Counted from the stretch's first letter, positions 26,021-33,870 are shown. The stretch: DNA of 64,000 nucleotides from Gammaproteobacteria bacterium (GCA_003247835.1 QJYB01000048.1:1-64000), one strand, 5' to 3'. Numbers and translations are program-made. The notes: a model not told the origin generated them from the letters alone.

Positions 26021-26725
26021 ATGGTCAGCCAGCTTGCACAGGAGATCCATACCAGCGTGCTTCGGCATCTGATCGAGCGCGGCTGGGCCCAGCACTACAC
26101 GGACCTGGCTGTCGAGTTCGGCGTCAGCACAGAGGAGGCCCGACTGGCGCTCAACGAAGCCGCCGAGTTCGCCGTCGGCTGCTGGATGTCACCGGGTACG
26201 GATCAGGTCGGTTCCTGGGCGCCGTTCAACAATACGCCCACCCACTACCGGGTCAGCATCGACGGCGAGTCGAAGTGGTTCGGCCAGTGCGGACTCGAGG
26301 TCAACGCGATCCGCTGGCTGGTGCCAGGCCGGGAGGTGGTGGTGGAGACGCGGGACCTCGCGACCGCTGAGCCCATCCGGGTCCGCTACAAGGACGAGAG
26401 GATTCTGGAGATCACGCCGGAAACCACTGTGGGCCACATCAATCACCCGATGTGGAAGTGGGGAGAGTACCCTTCCCCGGACAACTGAGAACGCATGAAT
26501 CTCTTCGCGTGCGAAGACAACGTGTTCAAGTGGTCGCAGACGGACCCGGAATCCCGTGACGGTATCCGGCCCGTGGAGGACTGGGCGGCCGTGTTCTCCA
26601 TCGATCTGTTCCGACGCCGGCTGGATCCTGACTACCTGTCGAAGATGCAGGGCTACCGGGCAGAGATGCGTACCGTGCTGGAACAGCGGGGCATGACGGG
26701 TCCCTGGTTCTTCCGGCCGCGGTAA
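26021..26725 (+). CDS. Candidate selenocysteine-containing MerB-like (organomercurial lyase family) protein, in-frame TGA
   Basis: Read as one 234-aa product with TGA (26486-26488) decoded as Sec156. Without recoding it would be two frames, 26021-26488 (155 aa) and 26495-26725 (76 aa), both in the same phase. The first part has an N-terminal helical/winged-helix region and then Cys90-Gly-Leu-Glu93, matching MerB Cys96-Ala-Leu-Asp99. The second part has NLFACEDNVFKW, matching MerB HFFAS...EDW; aligning the Trp (MerB Trp174) without gaps puts the TGA exactly on MerB catalytic Cys159. The Cys-to-Sec spacing (66) is close to MerB's 63. A good ribosome site (GAGGGAGG) precedes 26021; none precedes ATG 26495. 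MerB breaks carbon-mercury bonds. Alternatives are a nonsense-mutated pseudogene or a split protein. Confidence 0.7.
26486..26527 (+). promoter_or_regulatory. Candidate bacterial SECIS element with Sec-coding TGA
   Basis: Immediately after the TGA, bases 26489-26494 pair with 26522-26527 (5 Watson-Crick pairs plus one G-U). An internal loop (26495-26501 / 26518-26521) follows, then an upper stem of TCTTCGC (26502-26508) pairing with GCGAAGA (26511-26517), apex GT at 26509-26510. Opening one or two apical pairs leaves a 4-6 nt loop with GU, 21-22 nt after the TGA. In E. coli fdhF the loop GGU sits about 19-21 nt after UGA. The fold lies inside coding sequence, as bacterial SECIS elements do. 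Confidence 0.65.
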
Positions 26726-26767
26726 CTCTCCGTCGCAGTTTTCGGGGTCACCCCGCAGGCACCTGTG

Positions 26768-28648
26768 TCAGTTTGGTGGTGGAAGAACCTTGAGTCCCAC
26801 CTTCTGCTCGTAGGTACCCGCTGCCAGGGCCATGCGGTCGTCGAGTCGCTTCAGGTGTGCCCGAAACCGCGGTTCCTCGTGGTGAGGCATGAACAGGGGA
26901 ACCACTCTCGTCGCCGCGTGCGCGTGACGAAGTATCGTCTGCCGGTAGCCCCTGACGGGGACGTCGAGATCGGTGATTCTGAATACCAGCAGCAGACAGT
27001 CGTACATCTGATCCAGCTCCTCCGCCGTCGTTGCAAAGGCATCAGGATTGCACGGCGCGTCATAGCGAATGTGCAGATCACGCTGTTTCATCGACTCGAC
27101 GAGCCTGGCGCCCGCCGCCTTCACGTCAGGAGTCCTCTGTCGCCTGCTCGATAGTACGGCGTAATAGTATTCGCATGCGAATATGAACTGTCCTGTCTCG
27201 CGCCCGACGGACACGCCCCGCTCATAGGCCACCATGGCAGACGCGATCTCGCCCTTGAGCTCATGCACCCTGGCGGCATTGCAGTACGCACCGGCCCACA
27301 TCGGATCCAAGCGTACCGCTTGGTCTGCAGCGCGCAACGCCTCATCCAGATGTCCGGTGAGGCTGTAGACCTGGAACGCTACGCCGAGACTTTCCGCCGT
27401 CCTCTCCCGCTCAGGAATTCGAGCCAGGAGCCGCTCAGCCGTCTCGAAATCCCAGAATCGCATAGCGCTGTCCCATGCCAGCATCGACAGAGCCGCGGCA
27501 TTGTACGGATCCATCTCGAGAGCGGATTTCAAACCTTCTACGCCCGCCTCTATACCATCCGAGTCGCCTTTGTATACGTTGATCGAGAGCCGGACTCGCG
27601 CTTCAACGAATCCAGGGTCATATTCGATGGCACGAAGCAGCATCTCGCGAGCCTGAGCCAGTTTTGGTGGATCAAGAGTCAGCGAGAGTAGTGAGGCCCG
27701 CTTGTACAGTTCCCACGCTCTTACGTCGGCTGTCTGATATCGGTGGGCAAGGATCGATGCGGGTGCATCCTGAATGTCGAGCTCAACACGGATCGCTTCG
27801 GCAATGCCGATCGCGAGCTCCTTCTGAATCGCCAGCACATCCTCGTACTCACGATCGTACTCTGCCGACCACAGCTGACTTCGATCGTCGATGCGAACCC
27901 AACGAACGAGTACTCTGAGCTGATTGCCGACACGCTGAACACTCCCTTCGACTACCGTTCCCACGGCGAGACGCTCGCCGATGGTCGGCAGGTCCGCATC
28001 CTGCGATTTCAGGATCGCCGACGACCGCCGCGCAGGCACGCGCACCCCTTCGATCCGATTCAGCGCGTCTATGAGGTCTTCGGCCATTCCATTCGCCAAC
28101 CAGTCGTGATCGCCTTCGGGACTCAGGTCGTCGAAAGGCAGCACCGCGATGGAAGTCAGAGAGGCTGCCGGCAGCGGCATAAATGGCCACAGCCACCAAC
28201 CGCTGATCAGGAGAGCCGCCATCGCCACAGCTGCTATCAACCGGCGTCTGCCGATAGTCAGCATTGATATCAGCTCACGGCGTCCTGACGTTGCGCGCGT
28301 CGAATGTCCTCCGAGGTCCGACACTGGGGCAATAACCTGATAGCCGCGCTTGGGGATCGTCCGTATGTATTCAGGCGACCTGGCGTTATCGCCAAGCGCC
28401 TGACGGATCTGATTAATACGGCGATGGATAGTCGCTGGTTCAACAACGGCCCTGGGCCAGAGGGTGTCAAGCAGCTCATCGGAGGAAACGACATGGTCTG
28501 CGTGAGCAGCCAGATAGGCCAACACATCCATCGTTTTGGCCTCGAGGTGAACGCACTGTGAGCCGCACGAGAGCCGATTGAGTTCGGGCTCGACCAACCA
28601 CGCCCCCAATCCGAACGAATTCGACTCCTCCCGCATCCCGCACCTCAT
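26768..28648 (-). CDS. CadC-like transmembrane transcriptional regulator with TPR sensor
   Basis: A 626-aa one-component regulator. Residues ~12-107 are an OmpR/PhoB-type winged helix (ELNRLSCGSQCVHLEAKTMDV..., ending TIPKRGYQVIAP); one transmembrane helix follows at ~137-157; residues ~166-270 are a TolB-N/FlgO-like domain beginning SIAVLPFDDLS; the rest is TPR repeats. It would bind DNA from the membrane and sense a periplasmic signal. Target genes are unknown. The ATG at 28648 follows GGAGAA. The gene is visibly more A/T-rich than its neighbours and adjoins decayed sequence, suggesting acquisition by transfer. Confidence 0.85.
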   Translation of the reverse strand: MRCGMREESNSFGLGAWLVEPELNRLSCGSQCVHLEAKTMDVLAYLAAHADHVVSSDELLDTLWPRAVVEPATIHRRINQIRQALGDNARSPEYIRTIPKRGYQVIAPVSDLGGHSTRATSGRRELISMLTIGRRRLIAAVAMAALLISGWWLWPFMPLPAASLTSIAVLPFDDLSPEGDHDWLANGMAEDLIDALNRIEGVRVPARRSSAILKSQDADLPTIGERLAVGTVVEGSVQRVGNQLRVLVRWVRIDDRSQLWSAEYDREYEDVLAIQKELAIGIAEAIRVELDIQDAPASILAHRYQTADVRAWELYKRASLLSLTLDPPKLAQAREMLLRAIEYDPGFVEARVRLSINVYKGDSDGIEAGVEGLKSALEMDPYNAAALSMLAWDSAMRFWDFETAERLLARIPERERTAESLGVAFQVYSLTGHLDEALRAADQAVRLDPMWAGAYCNAARVHELKGEIASAMVAYERGVSVGRETGQFIFACEYYYAVLSSRRQRTPDVKAAGARLVESMKQRDLHIRYDAPCNPDAFATTAEELDQMYDCLLLVFRITDLDVPVRGYRQTILRHAHAATRVVPLFMPHHEEPRFRAHLKRLDDRMALAAGTYEQKVGLKVLPPPN

Positions 28649-29059
28649 GCGTTCTCCGCGAGATCATCCATACAGTACTGAACATCAGGGCACTTTTCAC
28701 GCGATTGAGTCTGATCGAGAGCCAGTAACTCAGCGAGCCGCGACGCAGGAGCAAATCTTCAGTCGAAAAGGAGAACTTCAGGAGGACTACCAGCCCGACA
28801 TAGATCACCCTGCCCGACCGACTGACGCGGGGAGAATACGGTGCCAATGTCGGACCTCGCGATGCTGGTCTGCGCTCTGGCTCTGCCGAAATCCGCAGGC
28901 TGTGCATCCACACCGCCGGATCTGACGACCGAGACCACTCGTGAGAAGCGCCTCGCGCTAATGCGAGCCTGCCTGCATATGGACACTGTTCCATGGTAGC
29001 GGAACATGGTCTGCCATAGAGCGATGCGGAACGACCGGTCGTCCGCAACGCCGCAACCG
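28649..29059. other. Gene-poor stretch upstream of the CadC-like gene
   Basis: About 410 bases with only short, unconvincing frames on both strands. The one structured element seen is a perfect inverted repeat, TGTTCC at 28987-28992 and GGAACA at 29001-29006 with an 8-nt spacer, which could be an operator for the small lipoprotein frame that follows. The promoter of the CadC-like gene should lie at the left end. The sequence is lower in G+C than most of the window. Confidence 0.4.
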
Positions 29060-29299
29060 ATGACGGCAATCGTCTTGCTGATTCTATTGCTGACAGCGGC
29101 CTGCTCGAGCCCATCACCCGCAAAGCCAAGCACAGTCATGCCTACCCTCCATTCAATCCGCGCAGCACAGCGTAATGAGATTTTTCGGTCCTGCATGCGC
29201 TGGTTCTACGAACGTCAGATCCGTGGCGTGTATGCCGCCGGTGTCATCCCAGTGTTCGCCTGTCAGGAGACGGCGCGCCGAAATGCAAACGCGAGGTAG
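29060..29299 (+). CDS. Possible small lipoprotein (79 aa)
   Basis: Reading from ATG 29060 gives a short leader (MTAIVLLILLLTAAC) with a good lipobox TAAC15, then Ser-rich sequence and a C-terminal part with further cysteines (FRSCMRWFYERQ, PVFACQE). This looks like a small surface lipoprotein. There is no clear ribosome site and the 3' end overlaps a methyltransferase remnant on the other strand, so it could be chance. The frame also allows ATG 29006, but the leader argues for 29060. Confidence 0.4.
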   Translation: MTAIVLLILLLTAACSSPSPAKPSTVMPTLHSIRAAQRNEIFRSCMRWFYERQIRGVYAAGVIPVFACQETARRNANAR

Positions 29300-29731
29300 T
29301 CCTGGCGGGCGATAATGTACGCGCGACCGCTTCAAGCCTGCTCTGTCCTGCTGGCCAACCCGGCTACAGCGGACCGCTCTGGCGAGCGGCTCTCCCCTGG
29401 CCAGCGCGACCTGACCACGCCACAACGTGTTGTCGATGAGCATCCGTCCACCAGAACGCAACAGGGTCAGGCCGAGCTCGTAGCGGGATTCGGGTATCCG
29501 CTCCGCTTGGTTAGGATGTAGGCGTCATTCGGGGAAGGGCCTTGTGATCGTTCAGACAGCTCGCGACATGCTCGACCACGATGGGCGCCGACCAACGATA
29601 CTCCTTTGCCAGCTGCTGATGTCCAGCGGCATGTGGCTTGCCAGTACCGCCGAGGGTGCTCCTCGAAACGCGACGGCCACGGCTTTCTACAGCGCCAGGC
29701 TTGGATTCCCGGGAGATGGTGTAGGCTCGAA
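29263..29731 (-). pseudogene. Remnant of a class I SAM-dependent O-methyltransferase (caffeoyl-CoA OMT-like)
   Basis: On the minus strand, 29533-29420 encodes RYELGLTLLRSGGRMLIDN then TLWRGQVA, clearly the 'YYE.gL.LLrpGG.l.iDN.LW.G.Va' block of PF01596 methyltransferases. Upstream in the same frame are vestiges of the SAM-binding region (SLAL...AVAVAF..., LDISSW, SIVGRR) interrupted by several stop codons. Downstream, after a frameshift, ARQDYLAFAFRRAVS ends at a stop (29265-29263), matching the family's usual C-terminal D.l..a.rR. No intact frame remains. Confidence 0.65.
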
Positions 29732-29740
29732 TTCTTCTGA

Positions 29741-30052
29741 GCGGGAGTCTGCACCACGATCGAACGTGTTCGTCTGACAGCGGAGCTGATCGGAATCTCG
29801 GCCGTCGTCCTCTCTCTGTTTTTCGTCGGATCCGAGCTGAAACAGACGCGGGAGATGGATCTCGCCCAGCTTCACTTCGAGCAGGGCTTTTCGACACGAA
29901 CGCTCGCTAGCCTCCAGCAGGAGATCTCTTTCACAACGGATAGTTTCCCTGACATCAGGATCGCCGCGTGGGAGGGTTGGAACATGCCCGGAATGGAGAG
30001 TTACTCATTCAACGCCATGATGAACGGCGTCCTGCACGCCTCCGAGCAATAG
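29741..30052 (+). pseudogene. Truncated one-TM protein fragment without a standard start codon
   Basis: The frame after a TGA at 29738-29740 reads through ERVRLTAELIGISAVVLSLF, then FVGSELKQTREMDLAQ, a membrane segment plus Gln/Arg-rich stretch typical of small proteins with one N-terminal TM helix seen in marine proteobacteria. No ATG, GTG or TTG occurs before the TM helix; the first ATG (29855) lies after it. The frame ends at 30052 (ASEQ, TAG), shorter than I would expect for that type. I interpret it as a decayed gene fragment; an unusual start (CTG or ATC) cannot be excluded. Confidence 0.5.
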
Positions 30053-30058
30053 TCGGCT

Positions 30059-31213
30059 TCAACTCGACAGGTGATCGATCAGCCGCCGGATGAAGGCGGT
30101 GCCCGCCTCCACCTGTTCCAGGCTGATGAACTCGTTCGGCTGGTGCGCCTGGTCGATGCTGCCCGGGCCGCACATGACCACGGAATGGCCGCCTGCCTGA
30201 AATTGACCGGCCTCCGCCCCATAGGACACGGACTCCACCACGTTCTGGCCGGTGAGCCGCTTCACCAGCGACACTGCCGGCGAGCCCTCCGCGGACTGGA
30301 ACGCGGGCACGTTGGCCTTGATCTCGAACTCGATGCATGCATCCGGCGCAATGGCCTGCATCTCCGGCTCGATCACTTGTTTCGCGTGGTCGTGGAATTC
30401 ACGGAAGTACGTGCGCGGGTCTTCACCAGGCAGCGTGCGGATGTCGGTCACGAACTCGCAGTGGTGAGCCATGATGTTGGTGGCCGTGCCACCCTTGATC
30501 ACTCCGCAGTGCAGACTGGTGTACGGCGGCTCGAACGCGCAGTCCGCAGGCGCCTCCCGGGCGTTGCGCTGCTGGCGCTCGTGGATCCAGTTGATCAGCC
30601 GGCCGGCGATCATTACGGCGGACACACCCCGATGCGGCTGACTGGAGTGCGCTTCGTGACCCGTCACCCGGGTGACGAAATGAAAGATGCTCTTGTGTGC
30701 ATTCACCACCCGCATCATCGTCGGCTCACCGACGACGACCGCCTCCGGGGCCGGCACCGCCGCCGTCAGCGCCTCGATCAGCGCCGGTGCACCCAGGCAT
30801 CCCACCTCCTCGTCGTAGGAGAGCGCGAAGTGAATCGGGCGTTTCAGCGTCCCCATCTCTGGCACCAGCGCCAGCGCAATGGCGTAGAACGACTTCATGT
30901 CACAGGTGCCGCGACCAAACAGCCTGCCGTCCCGCTCGGTGACGCTGAACGGGTCTGTGTCCCAGTCCTGATCGTCGATGGGCACCACGTCGGTATGCCC
31001 CGACAGCACCACCCCACCGGACACCATGGGCCCCACGGTGGCGAACAGGTTGGCCTTGGAGCCATCGCCGTTCCTCACCAGATGCGATTCGACACCATGC
31101 GCGGCAAGGTAGTCGCGCACGAAGTCGATGCAGGCCAGATTGGAATCACGGGAAACGGTGGGGATGGCGACCAGGGCCTCGATCATGCCCCGCGGGGTGT
31201 ATGTCTGAGTCAT
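30059..31213 (-). CDS. argE: Acetylornithine deacetylase (ArgE, M20 family)
   Basis: A 384-aa di-zinc M20 amidohydrolase that removes the acetyl group from N-acetylornithine in arginine biosynthesis. Metal ligands and catalytic residues are visible: His73 and Asp75 in SGHTDVVP, Asp105 in GRGTCDMK, Glu135/Glu136 in SYDEEVG, the EPT motif in VVGEPTMM, and a late His in DQAHQPNE. The dimerisation domain has GHEAHSSQP. Length fits ArgE. DapE or other M20 members are less likely given the GRGTCDMKSF and EEVGC.G motifs. Divergent from ompW. Confidence 0.9.
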   Translation of the reverse strand: MTQTYTPRGMIEALVAIPTVSRDSNLACIDFVRDYLAAHGVESHLVRNGDGSKANLFATVGPMVSGGVVLSGHTDVVPIDDQDWDTDPFSVTERDGRLFGRGTCDMKSFYAIALALVPEMGTLKRPIHFALSYDEEVGCLGAPALIEALTAAVPAPEAVVVGEPTMMRVVNAHKSIFHFVTRVTGHEAHSSQPHRGVSAVMIAGRLINWIHERQQRNAREAPADCAFEPPYTSLHCGVIKGGTATNIMAHHCEFVTDIRTLPGEDPRTYFREFHDHAKQVIEPEMQAIAPDACIEFEIKANVPAFQSAEGSPAVSLVKRLTGQNVVESVSYGAEAGQFQAGGHSVVMCGPGSIDQAHQPNEFISLEQVEAGTAFIRRLIDHLSS

Positions 31214-31260
31214 GCGGGGAGCATATCACCTGGCTCCCGGGATTTTGGATCTGAATCCAT

Positions 31261-31274
31261 TTGATCTGAATCAA
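31261..31274 (+). promoter_or_regulatory. FNR/Anr box upstream of ompW
   Basis: TTGATCTGAATCAA is a perfect match to the FNR/Anr consensus TTGAT-N4-ATCAA. A weaker copy with the same core (GATCTGAATC, 31248-31257) lies 15 bp upstream, so the two sites are on nearly one helix turn and a half. A -10-like TATGTC (31294-31299) would place the box close to -40, the usual activating position. E. coli ompW is known to be FNR-regulated, which fits. Confidence 0.7.
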
Positions 31275-31362
31275 CGAGGCTTCGGTATCTGCGTATGTCG
31301 TCCCGAGGCCTGGTCGGTTGAGATAGCACTGCTTTCTTCAGCGTCACAAGGGATAGACCACC

Positions 31363-32022
31363 ATGCGCGCAATCAAACTGGCAGCCATCGCTGCCGCCAT
31401 GACGGCAATCTGGACGAACACCGCGCTCGCCACCGAGGCAGGCGACTGGATCATCCGGGCCGGTGTTTCCGACGTCGTACCGAAATCCACCAACGGCACC
31501 ATCGCACCCGAGGCCCCCGGAGACCCGGAAATCAGGCTGGATGTCGACGACGCCGCCATGCTGACGTTCGATGGGACCTACATGATCACCGACAGCTTCG
31601 GTGTGGAGCTGCTCGCGGCACTGCCTTTCCAGCACAGCATCTACGGCTCGGTCCCCGGCACGCCCGGCAAGATCAAGCTGGCCACCGTGAAACAGCTGCC
31701 ACCCACCCTGAGCGCCGTCTACCGCTTCAATCCCAGCGGTCAGTTCCAGCCCTACGGCGGGGTCGGCGTGAACTGGACGATCTTCTTCGACGTCAAGCAG
31801 AAGGGTCCACTCGACGATCCGGACATCGACCTGCAGCTCGACAATTCCCTGGGCCTCGCCGCCGTGGTGGGTATCGACATCGCGCTGACCGAGAAGATGT
31901 TCCTGAACGGCAACATCCGCTACATGGACATCGACAGCAAGGTGAAGGTCAATGGTGTGAAGGTCGTGACCGCCAACGTTGATCCATGGGTCTACGCCAT
32001 CAATATCGGCTGGCGGATCTGA
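31363..32022 (+). CDS. ompW: OmpW family outer membrane protein
   Basis: A 219-aa eight-stranded outer-membrane barrel. A signal peptide ends at ALA23; the mature part starts with GDWIIRAGVSDVVPKS and ends with VDPWVYAINIGWRI, with an aromatic C-terminal region as expected for BamA-dependent porins. The inner motifs YMITDSFGVELLAALPF and LPPTLSAVYRF are diagnostic of OmpW. OmpW forms a narrow hydrophobic channel linked to stress and anaerobiosis. It is preceded by an FNR box and followed by an intrinsic terminator, so it is monocistronic. Confidence 0.9.
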   Translation: MRAIKLAAIAAAMTAIWTNTALATEAGDWIIRAGVSDVVPKSTNGTIAPEAPGDPEIRLDVDDAAMLTFDGTYMITDSFGVELLAALPFQHSIYGSVPGTPGKIKLATVKQLPPTLSAVYRFNPSGQFQPYGGVGVNWTIFFDVKQKGPLDDPDIDLQLDNSLGLAAVVGIDIALTEKMFLNGNIRYMDIDSKVKVNGVKVVTANVDPWVYAINIGWRI

Positions 32023-32041
32023 TCCCGATTTTTGCCGGCAC

Positions 32042-32075
32042 TGGGGCGGTCACACAGACCGCCCCATTTTTTTTT
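32042..32075 (+). terminator. Rho-independent terminator after ompW
   Basis: A ten-base-pair perfect stem (TGGGGCGGTC at 32042-32051 and its complement at 32057-32066) closes a five-base loop ACACA, followed by nine T residues (32067-32075). It lies 20 nt after the ompW stop. The oligo-T tract serves only the plus strand. Confidence 0.92.
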
Positions 32076-32091
32076 GCCGTGCCGGTCGGGG

Positions 32092-33870
32092 TCAGCCCTG
32101 AACCTGATGGGTGGCGGCGACAGGCCGCTCCCGCTGGCGAAGTAGCCACTGTCCGTTTTCCTCCAACGCCGCCTCGCCCGCGGCGCGGAGAATATCGAGC
32201 TTCACAACCAGTGTCGGTGCTCTGCCCAGCAGGCTGACCGCATTGGAGAAGATCCGTACCTGGTGCTGGTACTGGACCATCAACTCCCGTTCCGCCAACC
32301 GGTGGGCATACATCTGGCTGGCGGCAATCACGAACGGCAGCAGACCCATGAGGGCGATGAGCATGCCCCCAGACTCGGTCCCGCTGAGCCCGCGGCCGAT
32401 GGCCAGGACGATGGCGGCAGCCAGCACACCGGCGAAGCAGACCAGAGAGATGGTGTTGGTGATGCGATGGCGGCCGGCCCGCTCAGCTGCTTTGCGTTGA
32501 TAGTAAGCGTGCTGGTCCTTGACCCAGTGCTCCGCGCACAGGCGTATCCGTTCGTCCGTTGAGCCCCGGTTCGCCGAGTCCGCACGGAAGCCCGCATAGC
32601 GCATCACGTTTCGGATCCAGCCCAGCTCCAGATCCTGGCGCCTCAGAAAGCTGTCGTGACTGAACCGACTCGGATTCTCCATGCGCACACCGGCCACCGC
32701 CCAGAAGAACTGCACGCGCAGTCCCTCGGCAAGCACCCGGTAGTCCAGGAACTTCCGCTGCCAGGCGTAGCGCTGGTCCAGCCAGGCAAGCAGGAGCACG
32801 AGAGCGATGCAGGCGATATAGGGATAGATCATGACGTCGATCCCCGGCCAGTCGGCGTAGACGACGAAGCTCGCCCCGGCCAGCAGGCCGAGCGTCAGCG
32901 TGCCCATGATCTCCCGATGGAAGAAGCGCTGATAGCGCTGCGAGAGTGCGTCCGCCCGCTGATACAGGGTGTCGATGTCCTGCACCCCCTGATCGCACTC
33001 CGCGAGTTCCTCGCTGGGTAGCAGCGGCGCCGACGCGGCGGGATCCAGAGGCACCTCGAGATCCCGGGAGAACTCCGACATGCGCTCGAACACCAGGCGG
33101 TATCGCTCGGGCAGATACAGCGTGCGCGGCTTGATCTCGTCTCGCGTGTACCAGTAGGTCGCACCGGGCTCGAGACCCCCGCTCGGGGGGCCGGCTTCCT
33201 GGCGCGAACAGGCGATGTGAAAAACCAGGTCACTCTCGTCCTCGGTGAAATCGATGGGGGAGCGATGCTGGCCTTCGGCGATCAGATCGATGACGTCGTG
33301 CTGGTGGAACTTGATGACGTGACCGGTTCCGCCCGGTGCGCTGGATGGCCTGCCGTCCCAGACCGCCAGCAGGATGTGGCTGTGGGCTGCCAGGTAAGCG
33401 CCGAGCTGGGCGTACTGGTAGTCCCGCCCCGGACCGGGCCGCTTGACGTCGTCTTCATCGAGATCCGGCAGCAGCGGCAGCTCGATGCACTCGCCGAGCC
33501 GGCGCATGGCCTGGAACTCGGCAAGCGACTCACCCTCGAAATCGCTCTGATACAGGTGCTCGGGCATGGGCAGAAGCACCACGATGGGTATGCCGAGCTC
33601 GTGCGCCACCTCGGCTGCTATACGGTCCGCCCCTTCCGCCAGCGGCGTCATCACCAGCAGCGGCAGATCCGGAAACTGGGACATGAGTGACTCGAAGAAC
33701 GCACGGACGCGATCCTTGATCAGGGTCTCTTCCGTGGGCAGCAGATCGCGATGGCCGGTCACCCCCACCACCAGCGGCACCCGACCGCGCCGGTTCCGCA
33801 CCGGGCCATCAGGCCTGGGGACCGCATCGGTGGCGCGTCCGTCATCCCGTTCTGGCACCCCTGAATTCAT
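32092..33870 (-). CDS. SLOG-domain protein fused to four transmembrane helices
   Basis: A 592-aa protein. Residues ~31-190 form a Rossmann-like SLOG domain: VVGVTGHRDL (35-43), TPLAEGADRIAAEVAHELGI (75-94), VVLLPMPEH, and AHSHILLAVWDG...GGTGHV (162-184), the nucleotide-binding pattern of the LOG/DprA/SLOG superfamily. Hydrophobic helices follow at about 321-338, 347-364, 471-491 and 501-519, separated by a charged helical part. SLOG domains coupled to transmembrane effectors have been proposed to sense nucleotide-derived ligands in conflict systems. No partner nucleotidyltransferase is nearby, so the role is inferred. Confidence 0.7.
   Translation of the reverse strand: MNSGVPERDDGRATDAVPRPDGPVRNRRGRVPLVVGVTGHRDLLPTEETLIKDRVRAFFESLMSQFPDLPLLVMTPLAEGADRIAAEVAHELGIPIVVLLPMPEHLYQSDFEGESLAEFQAMRRLGECIELPLLPDLDEDDVKRPGPGRDYQYAQLGAYLAAHSHILLAVWDGRPSSAPGGTGHVIKFHQHDVIDLIAEGQHRSPIDFTEDESDLVFHIACSRQEAGPPSGGLEPGATYWYTRDEIKPRTLYLPERYRLVFERMSEFSRDLEVPLDPAASAPLLPSEELAECDQGVQDIDTLYQRADALSQRYQRFFHREIMGTLTLGLLAGASFVVYADWPGIDVMIYPYIACIALVLLLAWLDQRYAWQRKFLDYRVLAEGLRVQFFWAVAGVRMENPSRFSHDSFLRRQDLELGWIRNVMRYAGFRADSANRGSTDERIRLCAEHWVKDQHAYYQRKAAERAGRHRITNTISLVCFAGVLAAAIVLAIGRGLSGTESGGMLIALMGLLPFVIAASQMYAHRLAERELMVQYQHQVRIFSNAVSLLGRAPTLVVKLDILRAAGEAALEENGQWLLRQRERPVAATHQVQG

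Noticed and set aside
26495-26725. Separate 76-aa gene
   Set aside because: Same phase as the preceding frame, no ribosome site, and its sequence is the C-terminal part of a MerB-like fold; treated as the part downstream of a Sec codon.
28476-29129. 217-aa minus-strand frame
   Set aside because: Overlaps the CadC-like N terminus and has no recognisable domain or plausible composition.
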